From contig NZ_CP025546.1 of the NCBI RefSeq assembly GCF_003614435.1, forward strand, positions 62,001-126,000: a stretch of DNA of 64,000 nucleotides. The letters run 5' to 3'. A program made the translations under genes and the position numbers. This stretch comes from Mycobacterium paragordonae (GTDB taxonomy: Bacteria > Actinomycetota > Actinomycetes > Mycobacteriales > Mycobacteriaceae). The notes beneath the pieces were generated by a model. That model was not told the DNA's origin. It searched no databases and was given only the letters and a program-made list of their open reading frames with translations. Shown piece by piece: positions 9,481 through 17,813 of this stretch. The stretch's first letter is position 1. Every line of letters begins with the position of its first letter.

Positions 9481-11278
9481 GTCATCTCCGTGCCGATGGT
9501 CGAGGTGACGACTTGCGGGGGATCGTCGGGGTCGAGCTTGGTGCGCCCCCGGCGCAGCCGGCCGTCGATGTAATTCACCAGATGCGTGAGCGGCACGGTC
9601 AGAATCAGGTAGCAGATACCGGCTGCCACCAGCGGCGACAAGTTGCCGGTTTGCGCGTTGAGGTCGCGGCCGACCTGGAACAGCTCGCGCTGGTTGGCGA
9701 TCAACCCCAGGAAGTACACCAACGCCGAGGCCTTCAGCAGCGCGATGAACTGGTTGACCAACGCCGGCAGCACCCGTCGTACGCCCTGCGGCACCACCAC
9801 CAGCTGCATCGCCGCCGAGTAGCTGAAGCCCAGCGCGCGGGACGCTTCCAATTGGCCGGGGTCGACGCTCTGAATCCCGGACCGCAGAATCTCGCCCACG
9901 TAGGCGCCGGCCATCAAGCCCAGGGCGGCGATGCCCAGCGGATAAGGGTTGTTGTTGGTCAGACCGCCCACCAACGGCCCGACGCCGAGCCCGATGATCA
10001 GGATGATCACCACCTCGGGCAACCCGCGAAAGATATCGGTGTAGACCCGGGCCGGCCAGCGCAACCAGCGCTTATGGGAGATGCCGGCAACCGCGAGCGC
10101 CATGCCGACGGCCAGGCCGATGATGCTGGCGCTGAGCGTCAGGATCAACGTGTTGGGCAGCCCGGTGGTCAGCAGCGTCGGGATGGCCTGGCGGTACATG
10201 TCCCAGTCGAGGAAGGAATCCCGCAGCTGCCCCAGCGTCGATTTGGGTGCTGCCGGGTGCACCGGCCCGCGGTGGTGCTCGGCGGCGATCGCGGCGAAAT
10301 CGGGCAGTTTCGGCAGCGCGGCAGCGTTTGATCCGGGCTTCCAGCCGGGGGGCAGGGTGCGGGGCACCCACTTGCTGTAGAGCTCGGCCCAGGTGCCGTC
10401 CGCGATGACGGCGTCCAGTCCGGAATTCAGGGCGTCGACCAGTGGCTGGTTGTCCCTGGCGACCGCGTAGGCGACGAAGTCGTCGGTGCCGAAGGTGTGG
10501 GCGACAATAACCGCGGGATCATTCGGCCGCACTGCGCTCGATGCCTGGTTGGCCGGTGCCACCCACGCGTCGATCTGGTGGGTCTTCAAGCTTGCGTACA
10601 CGGTCGCGAAGTCCGGGTACTTCACCGGCTGCAGGTGCAGCGTGTCCACGACATAGGTCTCCTCGACCGTGCCCTGCACCACCCCGATCCGCTGACCGGC
10701 CGTCAGGTCGGTGAACTTCTTGATCGCCGAACCCGGGGGCACCACCAGGGAGTAGAAGCCGAAGTCATAGCCGTTGGTGAAGGCGACGGTGTGCCGCCGC
10801 GCGTCGGTCGCTTTGACCGACGACGAGCCCACGTCGAAGCGGCGCGAGGCCACCTGCGCCAGCAGTCCGGAGAAATCCGTACCGACGAAACGCACCTGCA
10901 GGCCCAGTTTCTTGGCGATGGCGCGCAGTAGTTCGTTGTCGAAACCGGTGAAGCGGCCGGTGGCGTTGATGCAGGTGCTGGGCGGGGCGTCGGACAGGGT
11001 GCCGGGGCCACCAGCGTGCCGGGTGTACCCAGGCCCAGCGACGCCGTATCGACCGAGCTCAACGGCACCACCGACGCCGTGGTGTCGGTGTCGTCCGCAG
11101 CACCGGAGTCGCCGGCTGCCCGCGCTGACGTGAGGTCTTCGGGCAGGACGGTGGCGCTTTCCACTCCCGGCGGTGCGCACTGATTGCGGTCCGCGAACGC
11201 GGGCGCCGCGCAGGCCAACCCGGCCACGATCAGAATCGTCGCCAGCAATCCGAACAGTCTTGCCCCCATCACCGCCAC
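9477..11278 (-). pseudogene. Fused amino-acid ABC binding protein/permease, apparent frameshift
   Basis: Two reading frames together make one protein. The frame starting at 11278 encodes a signal peptide (MAVMGARLFGLLATILIVAG, ending AFA) and about 85 further residues. Homology then continues in another frame from about 11010 (GTLSDAPPSTCINATGRFTG) through the solute-binding domain and a permease domain with the EAA-type loop (EASRALGFSYSAAMQLVVVPQG). The switch falls at the GGGGCC run near 11000-11015 and could be a 1-base loss, a 2-base gain or a sequencing error. Binding protein and permease fused in one chain is a known arrangement for glutamine/glutamate importers. The gene follows the GntR gene by 29 bases. 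Confidence 0.75.
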
Positions 11279-11307
11279 CGTATCGAGAGCCCGGCGGTGG
11301 GCGCTGT

Positions 11308-12048
11308 TCAGAGCACTGCCGACGACCGCTCGGGGGTGTGGTCGGGATCAGGGGGCACCGGTAGGACCGCCACGTTGTCCTCCGCGCGCTCCTCGCGAGG
11401 CGCGAAGACGCCGCGGCGGCACAGTTCGGCCACCATTGTCTTGGCCATCAACTGCGAGCGGCTGATGCAGGCGGCGCGGGCGGCATCGGGGTCGCGCCGG
11501 TGCATGGCGGCGTTCTCTTCTTCGTAGAACGGCAGCATGTCGTCGCGGCTGTGCTGGTAGGTCATGAAAAAGACGCGCGGGATGAGGTTCTGCGACGCCC
11601 GGATGGTGGCGTGCAGTCGCGGCCCGGCGTACTCGTCGTTGACCACCCGCCGGTACTCCCAGGCGATCTCGGCGAAATTCCGCGGCTCCTTGGCGGTGCG
11701 CAACGAACGCATCAAGGCGTCGAGTTCGCTCAGGATCCGCGGCGTCGGGTTGGCCGCCGCCCGCGCGGAGGCGATGCCGTTGAGCAGGCCGTCGAGTTCG
11801 TGGTGTTCCAGGACGGTCGACTCGTCGAAGCGCTCGACGAACGCGCCGCGGTGATACCGCGTGGACACGATGCCGTCGTGTTCCAGCTGGACCAGCGCCT
11901 CCTGGATCGGGACACGGCTGATGCCCAGGTCCTGCGCTATCTCGTTGCGGTCGACACGGTCGCCGCTGCGCAGTTTCCCGGTCAGCACCAAATTCAGGAG
12001 GTGCGTGACCACCTGGTCTTTTTCTTTGATCCCATATTTCTTAGGCAT
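11308..12048 (-). CDS. GntR-family transcriptional regulator (Rv0043c-like)
   Basis: The 246-aa product has an N-terminal winged helix ([20 protein letters not shown], then [16 protein letters not shown]). An all-helical FCD-type effector domain follows, with metal-binding-like His residues in the second half. This makes it a FadR/VanR-type GntR regulator. It lies directly upstream of the ABC transporter genes on the same strand and may control them. Position matches Rv0043c. Confidence 0.88.
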   Translation of the reverse strand: MPKKYGIKEKDQVVTHLLNLVLTGKLRSGDRVDRNEIAQDLGISRVPIQEALVQLEHDGIVSTRYHRGAFVERFDESTVLEHHELDGLLNGIASARAAANPTPRILSELDALMRSLRTAKEPRNFAEIAWEYRRVVNDEYAGPRLHATIRASQNLIPRVFFMTYQHSRDDMLPFYEEENAAMHRRDPDAARAACISRSQLMAKTMVAELCRRGVFAPREERAEDNVAVLPVPPDPDHTPERSSAVL

Positions 12049-12149
12049 CAGCTGTTACATCTCTCTTCAGCCACCCGACGGCCTCTGTGCGCGGCAAGTT
12101 TCTCACGACTGAGCGGCTACGTTGAGATGTTTCGCGGATGAAGCGCGGC

Positions 12150-12950
12150 TTAACCCGAACTGTCGCGCCATCGGCAGAGCGCTTCGGCGTCCGAAAGGTC
12201 GTAATCGGGTCCGTCGCAGCCGACCGTCAGCATCGTCACCCCGAGGCCGACCAGCGCTTCGGCGTTGCCGATCACCGCTGACCCGTTGCCGGCGGACGCG
12301 GAGCGTTCGATGGTGGCCGGGTCACGCCCGACGGTCTCGCAGTGCTGGGCCAGCACCTGAGCCTTCGCCGGAAATTCCTCGGCGGAGGCGAAACTGTGCC
12401 AGATGTCGGCGTGCTCGGCGACCAGGCGCAGCGTCTTGCGCTCACCCCCACCACCGATCAGCACCGGAATGTCCCGGGTCGGTGCCGGGTTCAGCTTGCT
12501 CAGGCGGGAAGTGATGCGGGGGAGTGCGTCCGCGAGGTCGTCGAGACGGCTGCCGGCGGTGCCGAACGCATAGCCGTACTCGTCGTAGTCCTTCTGTTTC
12601 CATCCCGAGCCGATACCCAGGATGAGCCGGCCGTCGGAGATGTGGTCCACGGTGCGGGCCATGTCAGCCAGCAATTCTGGGTTGCGGTAGGAGTTGCAGG
12701 TGACCAGGGCGCCGATCTGGATTCGTGAGGTCTGCTCGGCCCAGGCCCCGAGCATCGTCCAGCATTCGAAGTGGGCACCGTCGGGGTCTCCGTAAAGCGG
12801 AAAGAAGTGGTCCCAGTTGAATGCGACGTCCACGCCGATGTCTTCGCAGCGGCGGACGGCATCGCGGATCTGGTCATACTGCGGTGCGTGCTGAGGCTGC
12901 AGTTGCACGCCGATGCGGATGGGAAAGTCGGGGAGCACAGGGGAGTTCAT
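12150..12950 (-). CDS. F420-dependent LLM-class oxidoreductase (Rv0044c-like)
   Basis: The 266-aa product has the bacterial luciferase-like TIM-barrel pattern. Features include FPIRIGVQLQPQ at the start, NWDHFFPLYGD, IQIGALVTCNSYRNPELLADMARTVD split over two strands, and GRLILGIGSGW. Mycobacterial members of this subgroup use coenzyme F420. The substrate is unknown. I preferred the ATG at 12950 (MNSPVLPDF) over one seven codons upstream. Position matches Rv0044c. Confidence 0.87.
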   Translation of the reverse strand: MNSPVLPDFPIRIGVQLQPQHAPQYDQIRDAVRRCEDIGVDVAFNWDHFFPLYGDPDGAHFECWTMLGAWAEQTSRIQIGALVTCNSYRNPELLADMARTVDHISDGRLILGIGSGWKQKDYDEYGYAFGTAGSRLDDLADALPRITSRLSKLNPAPTRDIPVLIGGGGERKTLRLVAEHADIWHSFASAEEFPAKAQVLAQHCETVGRDPATIERSASAGNGSAVIGNAEALVGLGVTMLTVGCDGPDYDLSDAEALCRWRDSSG

Positions 12951-12967
12951 ACCCACCACCCTAGGCA

Positions 12968-13885
12968 TCACGCCGTGTCGATCACCGTGCGTACGAGATC
13001 GATCAGAGCGCGCGGCTGGTCACTCTGCACCGAGTGTCCCGAGTTATCGACGACGTGGGCGCCTTTGAATTGCGTTGCGCGCCTGCTGAGTTCGGCGACA
13101 TCGTCGTCGTTGACGAAGCCCGATGAGCCGCCGCGGATGAGTGTCACCGGCGCTGCGAGCGCGTCGACGTCGTCCCAAAGGGTGCTGAAATCCGGAAAGA
13201 CCCGGATCGCGTCGTAGCGCCAGGTCCAGTTGCCGTTGTCCAGCTGGCGCGAGTTGTGAAAAACGCCGCGGCGCAGTGCTTTCACCTCGCGGTGGGGTGC
13301 GGCGGCGATCGTCAGGTCCAGCATCGCCTGGAAGCTGGGAAACTCCCGCTCGCCGTGCATCAACGCGACCGTGCCCTGCTGCTCCTTGGTCATCTCGGAG
13401 TGACGCTGTAGAGCCGAGGGGGTGACATCGATGAGCACCAGTTCTTTGATCAGCTCCGGTGCCAACGCCCCGAGCCGGATGCCGGTCAGGCCGCCCAGCG
13501 ACATGCCGACCACCAACTCGGCGTTCGGCGCGAGGTCACGCAGGGCCGGCGCGAGCGCGTCGGCGTTGTGGTGCGGTGAGTAGTCGCCGTCCTCCCGCCA
13601 GGAGGAGTGGCCGTGCCCCGGCAGGTCCACGGCGAGCGCGGATTCGCCGAGGCCGACGATCACCGTGTCCCAGGTGTGCGCGTTCTGGCCGCCGCCGTGC
13701 AGGAAGACAACGCGCGGATCGGATCCGCCCCAGCGCAGCGCGCTGACGTCGCCCGCGGTTACCCGCTCGACCGTCGGCAGCGGACCCGAAACACCGGCCT
13801 GTTCGGCGTTTTCGGCCAGCAGGTCGAACTCGGAGAGCCCGGCCAGGTCATCGGTGTTCGGGTGGTTGTGCGCGGCGTCGGTCAC
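12968..13885 (-). CDS. Alpha/beta hydrolase (Rv0045c-like esterase)
   Basis: The 305-aa protein has the oxyanion region FLHGGGQNAHTW, a nucleophile elbow GMSLGG with Ser, and a C-terminal His in DNSGHSVQS, giving a complete Ser-His-Asp type hydrolase. Rv0045c, its positional match, is an ester hydrolase of about 298 aa. The GTG at 13885 was chosen because the protein then matches the family length; the upstream open frame is Arg/His-rich shadow sequence. It ends 17 bases before the start of the F420-type gene on the same strand. Confidence 0.88.
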   Translation of the reverse strand: MTDAAHNHPNTDDLAGLSEFDLLAENAEQAGVSGPLPTVERVTAGDVSALRWGGSDPRVVFLHGGGQNAHTWDTVIVGLGESALAVDLPGHGHSSWREDGDYSPHHNADALAPALRDLAPNAELVVGMSLGGLTGIRLGALAPELIKELVLIDVTPSALQRHSEMTKEQQGTVALMHGEREFPSFQAMLDLTIAAAPHREVKALRRGVFHNSRQLDNGNWTWRYDAIRVFPDFSTLWDDVDALAAPVTLIRGGSSGFVNDDDVAELSRRATQFKGAHVVDNSGHSVQSDQPRALIDLVRTVIDTA

Positions 13886-13908
13886 GCCACCGACTCTACG
13901 AGCCGGTT

Positions 13909-15012
13909 TCAGCCCTCGTTGATGAACTCTTCGAGTTGTGTGCGTGCGATGTCGTCGGCGAGCTGCTCCGGCGGGCTCTTCATCAGGTACGCCGAGGCCG
14001 GAAGCACCGGTCCGCCGATGCCGCGGTCCTTGGCGATCTTCGCGGCGCGGACGGCGTCGATGATGATGCCGGCCGAGTTCGGGGAGTCCCACACCTCGAG
14101 CTTGTACTCCAGGTTCAGCGGCACGTCACCGAAGGCGCGGCCTTCCAGGCGGACGTAGGCCCACTTGCGGTCGTCGAGCCAGGCGACGTGGTCGGACGGG
14201 CCGATGTGGACGTTCTTGTCCTCGACCTTGCCGGCGAGCGAGCCGGTGAGGTTGGACGTCACGGCCTGAGTCTTGGAAACCTTCTTGGACTCCAGACGCT
14301 CACGCTCGAGCATGTTCTTGAAGTCCATGTTCCCGCCGACGTTGAGCTGGTAGGTGCGGTCCAGCGTCACGCCACGGTCCTCGAACAGCTTGGCCATCAC
14401 GCGGTGGGTGATCGTCGCGCCGACCTGGCTCTTGATGTCGTCGCCGATGATCGGCACACCGGCGTCCTTGAACTTCTTGGCCCACACCGGGTCTGAGGCG
14501 ATGAACACCGGCAGCGCGTTCACGAACGCCACCCCGGCGTCGATGGCGCACTGGGCGTAGAACTTGTCGGCCTCGTCGGAGCCCACCGGCAGGTAGGAGA
14601 CCAGCACGTCGACCTTGTTGTCCTTGAGGACCTTCACCACGTCGACCGGCTCCTCGTCGGAGAGCTCGATGGTGTCGGCGTAGTACTTGCCGATGCCGTC
14701 GAGGGTCGGGCCGCGCTGCACCACCACGTTGGTCGGCGGAACGTCGGCGATCTTGATGGTGTTGTTCTCCGAGGCGTAGATCGCGTCGGACAGGTCGAAG
14801 CCGACCTTCTTGGCGTCCACGTCGAACGCGGCCACGAACTTGACGTCGCGGACGTGGTACGGGCCGAACCGGACGTGCATCAAGCCCGGTACGGACGACG
14901 ATTCGTCGGCGTTGTAGTAGTACTCGACGCCCTGAACCAGCGAGGACGCGCAGTTGCCGACGCCGACGATGGCGACTCGTACCTCGGTCGACGCCTGTGT
15001 GTTCCCACTCAT
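13909..15012 (-). CDS. ino1: Myo-inositol-1-phosphate synthase
   Basis: This NAD-dependent enzyme converts glucose-6-phosphate to inositol-1-phosphate, the precursor of phosphatidylinositol, LAM/LM and mycothiol in mycobacteria. The 367-aa product has the Rossmann start [15 protein letters not shown], the family motif [11 protein letters not shown] and the [11 protein letters not shown] segment. The ATG at 15012 gives the mycobacterial length. It follows padR by 59 bases on the same strand, as Rv0046c follows Rv0047c, suggesting that PadR influences its expression. Confidence 0.97.
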   Translation of the reverse strand: MSGNTQASTEVRVAIVGVGNCASSLVQGVEYYYNADESSSVPGLMHVRFGPYHVRDVKFVAAFDVDAKKVGFDLSDAIYASENNTIKIADVPPTNVVVQRGPTLDGIGKYYADTIELSDEEPVDVVKVLKDNKVDVLVSYLPVGSDEADKFYAQCAIDAGVAFVNALPVFIASDPVWAKKFKDAGVPIIGDDIKSQVGATITHRVMAKLFEDRGVTLDRTYQLNVGGNMDFKNMLERERLESKKVSKTQAVTSNLTGSLAGKVEDKNVHIGPSDHVAWLDDRKWAYVRLEGRAFGDVPLNLEYKLEVWDSPNSAGIIIDAVRAAKIAKDRGIGGPVLPASAYLMKSPPEQLADDIARTQLEEFINEG

Positions 15013-15071
15013 TGGGCGTTCTCCTAACCTTCGTATCTTTGGATGTCTTGCGTTGGTTTCGTGCGAGGGGT

Positions 15072-15614
15072 TTACGTCTGTTCGACGGGGTTGGGCGCTG
15101 CCCGTTCCGCGGCGATGAGCTCGTTGAGCCACTTGACCTCGCGCTCGCTGGACTCCAGCCCGAGTTGATGCAGCTGACGGGTGTAGCGATCAAACGAACT
15201 GCTGGCCCGCGCGACTGCTTCACGCAGGCCTTCCCGGCGCTCCTCGACCTGACGGCGCCGGCCTTCCAGGATGCGCATGCGCGCCTCCGCCGGAGTGCGG
15301 TTGAAAAATGCCAGGTGCACTCCGAAGCCGTCATCGGTGTAGTTGTGCGGACCGGTGTCGGCGACGAGTTCGGTGAAACGGCGGCGGCCTTCGTCGGTCA
15401 GCTGATAGACCCGCCGCGCCCGTCGTACCGGGGTGCCCGCGGGTGCCGCGTTCTCGGCGATCAGCCCATCGGCCTGCATCCGCCGCAGTGCGGGGTACAA
15501 CGACCCGTAGGAGAAAGCCCGAAAGGCGCCGAGCAGGCCGGTCAGCCGCTTGCGCAGCTCGTAGCCGTGCATGGGTGACTCGATGAGCAGCCCCAAAATG
15601 GCCAGTTCCAGCAT
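15072..15614 (-). CDS. PadR-family transcriptional regulator (Rv0047c-like)
   Basis: The 180-aa product starts [20 protein letters not shown] and carries the PadR winged helix with [20 protein letters not shown]-terminal helical dimerisation domain includes a Vir_C-like stretch [20 protein letters not shown]. The ATG at 15614 matches the family; the longer frame upstream runs through the operator-like palindromes. It probably represses itself and the downstream ino1. Confidence 0.92.
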   Translation of the reverse strand: MLELAILGLLIESPMHGYELRKRLTGLLGAFRAFSYGSLYPALRRMQADGLIAENAAPAGTPVRRARRVYQLTDEGRRRFTELVADTGPHNYTDDGFGVHLAFFNRTPAEARMRILEGRRRQVEERREGLREAVARASSSFDRYTRQLHQLGLESSEREVKWLNELIAAERAAPNPVEQT

Positions 15615-15646
15615 CGATTCACCTCCTTTTGCATGGCTTGTTACGA

Positions 15647-15674
15647 CGATACGACGCCTCGCGTCATAGTATCG
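15647..15674. promoter_or_regulatory. Nested palindrome upstream of padR (candidate operator)
   Basis: Outer arms CGATAC (15647-15652) and GTATCG (15669-15674) enclose an inner perfect repeat GACGC-CTC-GCGTC (15653-15665). A further pair TCGCT/AGCGA lies at 15672-15676 and 15687-15691. The site is 33 bases upstream of the padR start. Autoregulation by PadR is inferred. Confidence 0.55.
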
Positions 15675-15738
15675 CTCCGATATATTAGCGACAACAGCAC
15701 CGCCCGTTAATGCGCTGTTAGTCACACCCGCGCGGGCG

Positions 15739-16602
15739 TCAGCTCACGTAATTGACCTGCTTGACCGTGCCGTCGCCGGCCAACTCGATGTAGCCGCTGC
15801 CGTAATCGCTGGAGACGTAGATCGTCAGCGACAGCGCTCCGGGGGTGGTCGGATCCTTGGCCGGCTCGACGATCAGATAGATCGATTTGACGTCCTGCTG
15901 TTTGATGCCGACGGTCTCGGGTGCTCCGCGCAGAATGCCCACGACGGTCTTGACGTCGAATTTACCCAGGTCGACGACGGCGGCGTCGGTGCTGCTGTTG
16001 CGAGCGGAGCTGGACGGATCGCCCCACCCGCCGCGGTAGTTGTAGTCGAGGACACGTCGATCGTCGGTCGGGTCCTTGCGGTCGATCGAGGCGTAGTTGG
16101 GGTAGACCAGCAGCCGGTAGCCCATGGTGTCGCCAAAGCGCTTGCGGGTCTGCTCGAGCAGGCCGGTCAGGCCGCCGAGTGACTGCAGTTGTTTAGGGGG
16201 AGTCAGCACCACCGGAGCGATGCCGTCGGACTTGGCTCCCGGGTCGGAGGCGAAGTCCAGGGGAGAGGTGGTGTTGCCGTACAGGCCCCACCCGATGCCG
16301 ATGCCCAGCAGCACCGTGACGCCGAAGGCGGCCGCGGCAAGACCCAGCCCGTTGCGCCGCACCCGGATCTTCGGTGCCTGCACCGGTTTCTGGATTTGCG
16401 TGCCCTGCCCGGACTGCAGGTCGTCGACCAGAAGCTGCAGGTCATCCAGGGTCACGGCGTTGGTGGCCATGCTGATCCGCTCGCGATGCTCCTCCATCGA
16501 CAACTCGCCGTCGTTGAGGGCGGTGTCCAGGATGCGGCACGCATCCTGACGGTCGCTGTCCTTGGCTCGCGTGGTACTTGACCCGGCCCGAGATTTCGCC
16601 AC
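15739..16602 (-). CDS. DUF1707-containing membrane protein (Rv0048c-like)
   Basis: The 287-aa product begins with the DUF1707/SHOCT-like segment DRQDACRILDTALNDGELSM, which often precedes membrane domains in actinobacteria. One hydrophobic helix lies near residues 87-110, followed by an extracytoplasmic domain of about 170 residues with no recognised catalytic motif. The start is a GTG at 16602 with AGGAGA seven bases upstream. The transposase stop of the IS110 remnant is only 14 bases upstream, so the native promoter has very likely been displaced. Confidence 0.85.
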   Translation of the reverse strand: MAKSRAGSSTTRAKDSDRQDACRILDTALNDGELSMEEHRERISMATNAVTLDDLQLLVDDLQSGQGTQIQKPVQAPKIRVRRNGLGLAAAAFGVTVLLGIGIGWGLYGNTTSPLDFASDPGAKSDGIAPVVLTPPKQLQSLGGLTGLLEQTRKRFGDTMGYRLLVYPNYASIDRKDPTDDRRVLDYNYRGGWGDPSSSARNSSTDAAVVDLGKFDVKTVVGILRGAPETVGIKQQDVKSIYLIVEPAKDPTTPGALSLTIYVSSDYGSGYIELAGDGTVKQVNYVS

Positions 16603-16616
16603 GGGTTTCTCCTATG

Positions 16617-16691
16617 TCAAGCCGCTGCCATTTGGCAAGGCTTTTGGCGGTTGTTGTGGTCGGTGTGCAGGTGGCCGAAGACGACGCGGGC
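16617..16691 (-). pseudogene. Severed 3' end of the IS110 transposase gene
   Basis: Read on the minus strand, these bases encode the last 24 residues (ARVVFGHLHTDHNN and on to MAAA) plus a TGA. When the IS481-B element and one TSD copy are removed, the codons join in frame after KRRL to restore a 355-aa IS110 transposase. Confidence 0.85.
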
Positions 16692-16695
16692 TAGG
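16690..16695. repeat. Target-site duplication GCTAGG, left of IS481-B
   Basis: This matches 17814-17819 exactly. On the minus strand its TAG terminates the IS481-B transposase. Confidence 0.92.
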
Positions 16696-17698
16696 TGTGA
16701 TGTCCAGGGAGGTTGGTCAGTCGCGTGACTGGTGGCTGGCCTCCGATGGCGGAGTGGGCTCGATGGTGATTGTAGAAATGCAGCCACCCAGTCAGGGCTA
16801 TGTCACGTTGGTCGGTTGATTCGTAGAGGCGGGCGTAGGCCCAGCCGTCAGCGAGAGTGCGGTGGAATCGCTCAATTTTGCCGTTGGTTTGCGGTCGATA
16901 CGGTCGGGTCCGCTTTGGCGTGATGTGCAGTTCGGCGCAGGCGTCGCGCCAGGTGTAGGACCGGTAGGCCGACCCGTTGTCAGACAGCACCCGTTGGACG
17001 GTGACGCCATGATCGGCGAACCACGCGACGGCGCGTTGGAGCACTCCGATGGCGGTGGTGGCTTTTTCGTCGGAGCAGATCTCGGCATAGGCCATCCGGG
17101 AGTGATCGTCAATCACGGTATGTATGAACGCAATCCCGATCCGGGGGCGCCAGTTCTTGGCGCGATCACCACGCTCACCGGTCCGATGCGCGGTCTGGCA
17201 GGCGTTGTGTTTGCTTTGTGCTCGGCTGAGGAACTTATGACCACCGCCATCGGGGATGTTGGCGAACTTGGTGACATCGACGTGGATCAGCGACCCGGGA
17301 TGCGGGTGCTCGTAACGTCGCAACGGCTCGCCGGTGACGCGGTCGATGTACGACAGCCGATTTACCCGGCACCGGCTCAACACCGCGTGCACCGTCGAGG
17401 CCGGCACCCCGATGCGCCCGCCGATCTGTACTGGCCCGAGCCGCTGGCGCCACCGCAAACCCACGATCTGACGCATCACCGCTGGCGCGGTCTTGGTCGG
17501 GCTCACATGCGGGCGTGAACTGCGGTCGGTCATCCCGGACTCGCCCTCGACGCGGAAGCGGTCAGCCCACTTCTTGGCGGTTCGCGGGGCGACCATGAAC
17601 ATCTTCGCTGCTGCAGCGTAAGTCCACCCGGACTCCACGACGAGCCGAGCCAGCCTCAATCGAGCGCGTGGGGTCAAAGCAGCGTTAGCGTGGGACAC
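16691..17698 (-). CDS. IS481-family transposase (copy B)
   Basis: The product is about 335 aa. The HTH region TYAAAAKMFMVAPRTAKKW is followed by a DDE core: Asp in HVDVTKFANIP, Asp in VLSDNGSAYRS and Glu in NGKIERFHRTL. The GTG at 17698 is preferred because AGGAGG lies just upstream, as in copy A; an in-frame ATG at 17746 lies inside the leader hairpin. The stop TAG lies in the duplicated target outside the element. Confidence 0.92.
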   Translation of the reverse strand: MSHANAALTPRARLRLARLVVESGWTYAAAAKMFMVAPRTAKKWADRFRVEGESGMTDRSSRPHVSPTKTAPAVMRQIVGLRWRQRLGPVQIGGRIGVPASTVHAVLSRCRVNRLSYIDRVTGEPLRRYEHPHPGSLIHVDVTKFANIPDGGGHKFLSRAQSKHNACQTAHRTGERGDRAKNWRPRIGIAFIHTVIDDHSRMAYAEICSDEKATTAIGVLQRAVAWFADHGVTVQRVLSDNGSAYRSYTWRDACAELHITPKRTRPYRPQTNGKIERFHRTLADGWAYARLYESTDQRDIALTGWLHFYNHHRAHSAIGGQPPVTRLTNLPGHHT

Positions 17699-17813
17699 GA
17701 AGGCCTCCTGTTCAGTGAAGCGGATCCTTAGACAGCTCCACTTCACAACCGGAGGCCTTCCCTGTCACACAGGCTCACCGATAACGAGAGGGACAACCTC
17801 TCTGGACATCACA
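16696..17813 (-). mobile_element. IS481-family insertion sequence, copy B (complete, nested)
   Basis: The element is 1118 bp. Both ends read TGTGATGTCCAG, then one differing base (G left, A right), then AGGTTG in inverted orientation. A GCTAGG duplication flanks it. It is related to but clearly different from copy A: the transposases share architecture while the end sequences differ. It lies inside the IS110 transposase gene in the same orientation, so host transcripts of IS110 run into it in the sense direction. Confidence 0.93.
17696..17760 (-). promoter_or_regulatory. Hairpin leader masking the start of transposase B
   Basis: Arms 17751-17760 and 17699-17708 pair perfectly over 10 bp, burying GGAGG and abutting the GTG start. 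An inner stem pairs 17715-17720 (GTGAAG) with 17741-17746 (CTTCAC) and extends with one G-U pair. The loop (CTGTCTAAGGA on mRNA) resembles that of copy A (CTGCTTAGGA), while stem bases differ in compensating pairs. Confidence 0.72.
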
